Shown here piece after piece: positions 61,228-64,000 of a stretch of DNA of 64,000 nucleotides. A model generated the notes under the pieces. That model searched no databases. It was given only the letters and a program-made list of their open reading frames with translations, and was not told the origin of the DNA. The translations under genes and the position numbers were made by a program. Each line of letters starts with the position of its first letter. The stretch's first letter is position 1. The DNA comes from Nocardia crassostreae (GTDB lineage Bacteria; Actinomycetota; Actinomycetes; Mycobacteriales; Mycobacteriaceae): NCBI RefSeq assembly GCF_001613405.1, contig NZ_BDCH01000033.1, forward strand, positions 1 to 64,000, read 5' to 3'.

Positions 61228-63588
61228 TCAGGCCGCCGAGGTCACGCGGTAGACGTCGTAGACGCCTTCCACATTGCGGACCACATTGAGCAAGTGGCCG
61301 AGATGCTTGGGATCGCCCATCTCGAAGGTGAACTTCGAAATGGCCACGCGGTCACCGAAAGTCGTCACCGCCGCCGAGAGGATGTTCACCTTCTCGTCGG
61401 CGAGGACCTTGGTGACATCCGAGAGCAGGCGGGTGCGGTCGAGGGCCTCGATCTGAATGGCGACCAGGAACACCGAGGACGGCGACGGGGCCCATTTGAC
61501 TTCGATGATCCGTTCCGGTTCCGCGCGCAGCGAATCCGCGTTGGTGCAGTCGGTGCGGTGCACGCTGACCGCGCCGCCGCGGGTCACGAAGCCCATGATC
61601 TCGTCGCCGGGGACCGGCGTGCAGCACTTGGCCAGTTTGGACACCGTGCTGGGCGCGCCCGGAATCTCCACGCCCGCACCGCCGGTGAGCCGCTGCCGCG
61701 ACGGCACCGTGGACGGGGTGGAGCGTTCGGCGAGCTCGTTCTCGACATCGCTGACCCCGCCGAGCTGCGCCATGAGCCGCTGCACCACATGGTGCGCCGA
61801 CACCTGGTTCTCACCGACCGCGGCGTACAGCGCCGAAATGTCGGTGTAGTGCAGTTCGTGGGCGAGCGCCGTCATGGCGTCCACGCTCATCAACCGCTGC
61901 AGCGGCAGACCCGAGCGCCGGACCTCCTTGGAGATCTGGTCCTTACCGGCCTCGAGGGCCTCCTCGCGGCGTTCCTTGGCGAACCACTGCCGGATCTTGG
62001 CCTTGGCGCGCGGCGACACCACGAAGTTCTGCCAGTCGCGGCTGGGCCCGGCGTTCTGCGCCTTGGAGGTGAAGATCTCGACGACCTCACCGTTCTCCAG
62101 CTGCCGTTCCAGCGCGACGAGACGACCGTTGACGCGCGCGCCGATGCAGCGATGCCCGACCTCGGTGTGCACGGCATAAGCGAAGTCCACCGGGGTGGAC
62201 TTCTGCGGAAGCGTGATGACATCGCCCTTGGGCGTGAACACGAATATCTCGGGCGATTTCAGGTCGAAGCGCAGCGATTCCAGGAACTCCGCCGGATCCG
62301 CCGCCTCCCGCTGCCAGTCGAGGAGCTGGCGCATCCACGCCATATCGTCGACCTCGGTGGAGTCGTTGGAATGCTTGCCGCGGGTCTCCTTGTACCGCCA
62401 GTGCGCGGCAATGCCGAATTCCGCGGTGCGGTGCATGTCCTGGGTGCGGATCTGCACTTCCAGCGGCTTGCCGTCGGGACCGACGACCGTGGTGTGCAGC
62501 GACTGGTAGACGCCGTAGCGCGGCTGGGCGATGTAGTCCTTGAACCGCCCCGCCATGGGCTGCCACAGCGAGTGCACCACGCCGACCGCGGCATAGCAGT
62601 CGCGCACCTCGTCGCAGAGGATGCGAATGCCGACTAGGTCGTGGATATCGTCGAAGTCCTTACCCTTGACGATCATCTTCTGATAGATGGACCAGTAGTG
62701 CTTGGGCCGACCCTCGACGATCGCTTGGATGCGGCTGGCCTGCAGAGTGTTGACGATCTCGGCCCGCACCTTCGCCAGATAGGTGTCGCGCGAGGGCGCG
62801 CGATCGGCCACCAGGCGCACGATCTCGTCGTACTTCTTGGGATGCAGGATCGCGAAGGCGAGGTCCTCGAGCTCCCATTTGACGGTCGCCATACCCAGCC
62901 GGTGCGCCAGCGGCGCGATCACCTCGAGGGTTTCGCGGGCCTTCTTGGCCTGCTTCTCCGGCGGCAGGAACCGCATGGTGCGCATATTGTGCAGCCGGTC
63001 GGCGACCTTGATCACCAGCACGCGCGGATCCCGCGCCATGGCGATGATCATCTTGCGAATGGTCTCGGCCTCGGCCGCGGCGCCCAGATTGACCTTGTCC
63101 AGCTTGGTCACGCCGTCGACCAGGTGCGCGACCTCCTGACCGAATTCGTTGGTCAGATCCTCGAGCGCGTAGCCCGTGTCCTCCACGGTGTCGTGCAGCA
63201 GCGCCGCCACCAGCGTGGTGGTATCCATGCCGAGCTCGGCCAGAATATTCGCGACCGCCAGCGGATGGGTGATGTAGGGATCACCGGACTTCCGGAACTG
63301 ATGCTGGTGCTTCTCGTCGGCGACATCGAAAGCCCGTTGCAGCAGAGCCAGATTCGCCTTCGGATACAACTCCCGGTGCACGGTGGCCAAGGGCTCCAGC
63401 ACCGGCTTCACGGCCGCGATCCCACGCTGGCCTGTCATCCGCCGCGCCAGCCGCGCGCGCACCCGGCGCGATGCGGAAGTGGGCACGGCCGTAGGGGCAT
63501 TACGCGGCGGCGTACCACCGGGCTGCGGGGCGGCGGAGTCGCCGTTACCCGATTGCCCGGCATTCGCCTTTTCCAGGTTCTGCGTCAT
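61228..63588 (-). CDS. relA: Bifunctional (p)ppGpp synthetase/hydrolase RelA
   Basis: A 786-residue Rsh protein. The hydrolase HD domain (HPLAVANIL, then LLHDTVEDTGY and KVADRLHNMRTM) is followed by the synthetase domain (GRFKDYIAQPRYGVYQSLHT, EVQIRTQDMH), TGS (DFAYAVHTEVGHRCIGARVN), zinc-finger (KLAKCCTPVPGDEIMGF) and ACT domains. It matches Rv2583c. In M. tuberculosis it directly follows ppiB; here 28 kb separate them. The stop codon lies 13 bases beyond the convergent hydrolase end. Confidence 0.96.
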   Translation of the reverse strand: MTQNLEKANAGQSGNGDSAAPQPGGTPPRNAPTAVPTSASRRVRARLARRMTGQRGIAAVKPVLEPLATVHRELYPKANLALLQRAFDVADEKHQHQFRKSGDPYITHPLAVANILAELGMDTTTLVAALLHDTVEDTGYALEDLTNEFGQEVAHLVDGVTKLDKVNLGAAAEAETIRKMIIAMARDPRVLVIKVADRLHNMRTMRFLPPEKQAKKARETLEVIAPLAHRLGMATVKWELEDLAFAILHPKKYDEIVRLVADRAPSRDTYLAKVRAEIVNTLQASRIQAIVEGRPKHYWSIYQKMIVKGKDFDDIHDLVGIRILCDEVRDCYAAVGVVHSLWQPMAGRFKDYIAQPRYGVYQSLHTTVVGPDGKPLEVQIRTQDMHRTAEFGIAAHWRYKETRGKHSNDSTEVDDMAWMRQLLDWQREAADPAEFLESLRFDLKSPEIFVFTPKGDVITLPQKSTPVDFAYAVHTEVGHRCIGARVNGRLVALERQLENGEVVEIFTSKAQNAGPSRDWQNFVVSPRAKAKIRQWFAKERREEALEAGKDQISKEVRRSGLPLQRLMSVDAMTALAHELHYTDISALYAAVGENQVSAHHVVQRLMAQLGGVSDVENELAERSTPSTVPSRQRLTGGAGVEIPGAPSTVSKLAKCCTPVPGDEIMGFVTRGGAVSVHRTDCTNADSLRAEPERIIEVKWAPSPSSVFLVAIQIEALDRTRLLSDVTKVLADEKVNILSAAVTTFGDRVAISKFTFEMGDPKHLGHLLNVVRNVEGVYDVYRVTSAA

Positions 63589-63886
63589 GCCACCACCTCT
63601 CCGGCCTCGATCGGGTTACCCTATCGGACCGTTCAACCTCCCAGACCACCCACTTTAGTCCGAGATCCGTTTCGAGAACGGGACGCGGATCCGCCCCGGT
63701 CGGGCGCGGGTCGGGGATTGAACGATACTCGCTACCGGAGACACTTCGAGGCCGCATTGCGTCCGGATTGCTCCGGGTGCGCATTCGCGCCGCGAACCGG
63801 TCGTCGCACCCCTACCGGCCGGTTCGCACAGCGGTGCGGGGCCCCCTATTAATAGGAGACCCCGCACACGTCGTGCGCCGCCGCGA
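63589..63886. other. Upstream region of relA
   Basis: 298 bases between the relA start and the end of the ABC-F gene, containing the hairpin at 63835. No further gene is visible. The relA promoter must be here, but I see no clear -35/-10 pair. Confidence 0.5.
63835..63866 (-). terminator. Hairpin terminator after the ABC-F gene
   Basis: TGCGGGG (63835-63841) pairs with CCCCGCA (63860-63866), and the inner CCTATTAATAGG (63845-63856) is self-complementary, leaving a small internal loop. Confidence 0.65.
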
Positions 63887-64000
63887 CTAACCGACCGGGA
63901 TGTCGGTGAGCCCGTCCGCGGACAGGTCGATCCGGCGGGTGACCCCGATCTCGGCGAGGAATCGCGGGTCGTGGCTGACCACGATCAGCGCCCCCTGTAA
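63887..64000 (-). CDS. ABC-F family ATPase, C-terminal end (partial)
   Basis: The last 37 residues of a gene continuing beyond the window (stop TAG at 63887-63889). ALIVVSHDPRFLAEIGVTRR is the H-loop and following strand typical of the second ATPase domain of ABC-F translation factors or macrolide-type resistance proteins. These have no membrane domain. Which family member it is cannot be decided from this fragment. Confidence 0.8.
   Translation of the reverse strand, partial: LQGALIVVSHDPRFLAEIGVTRRIDLSADGLTDIPVG

Overview
The window is high-GC actinobacterial DNA, most probably a Nocardia chromosome. The evidence is a KasA/KasB-type ketoacyl synthase end, the gene order rarA, proline-rich membrane protein, aspS, ypfJ, radical SAM, hisS, ppiB, relA (the order of the M. 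tuberculosis Rv2559c-Rv2583c block), KstR-type operators, an EspC-like type VII secretion substrate, and a gene set matching the nocardiolactone (nlt) beta-lactone cluster of Nocardia. No rRNA, tRNA, CRISPR array, integrase, relaxase or complete insertion sequence was seen.

Layout. 1-12 kb is a housekeeping backbone: end of a ketoacyl-ACP synthase, rarA, two tandem PhoD phosphatases, a kinase-like protein, a proline-rich membrane protein, a DUF389 membrane protein, aspS and the ypfJ metallopeptidase. 12-32 kb is a mix of metabolism and regulation: flavin/PPOX and AraC-type genes, korAB, a radical SAM gene behind a probable SOS box, an epimerase behind a KstR-type operator, an EspC-like pair, an Rrf2 regulator with an MFS pump sharing an operator, an SDR/LLM divergent pair with KstR-type sites, mdh, allE, hisS and ppiB. 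From 33 to 46.7 kb a leftward operon encodes an actinobacterial type IV secretion (conjugation-like) apparatus: coupling protein, VirB4-like ATPase, SCO6880-type protein, VirB6/TrbL-like channel, small membrane subunits and two degenerate P-loop proteins. 46.8-57.7 kb holds a KstR-controlled SDR, then the nlt cluster: LuxR-type regulator with a translationally coupled lipase, two ketosynthase-like subunits (nltA, nltB), and divergently nltC, a 66-residue membrane protein, nltD and an alpha/beta hydrolase. 57.7-64 kb returns to the backbone: P-loop kinase, ppnP, acetyltransferase, secreted hydrolase, relA, and the end of an ABC-F ATPase. The whole 33-61 kb block separates ppiB from relA, which are adjacent in M. 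tuberculosis.

How the genes work together. NltA/NltB should condense two fatty acyl-CoAs, NltD reduce the beta-keto acid and NltC close the beta-lactone. KorAB supplies reduced ferredoxin and succinyl-CoA next to malate dehydrogenase in central metabolism. The KstR-type sites tie an epimerase, two SDRs and an F420-type oxidoreductase to steroid catabolism.

A striking property of the sequence is the number of single-base disruptions in otherwise well-preserved genes: probable +1/-1 shifts in phoD2, the DUF389 gene, ypfJ (two), the DUF6668-like gene and the nlt-linked hydrolase, and three in-frame TAG codons where glutamine is expected, each at what would have been CCAGG. Residual sequencing error is the simplest explanation, but real decay of the secretion locus is not excluded.
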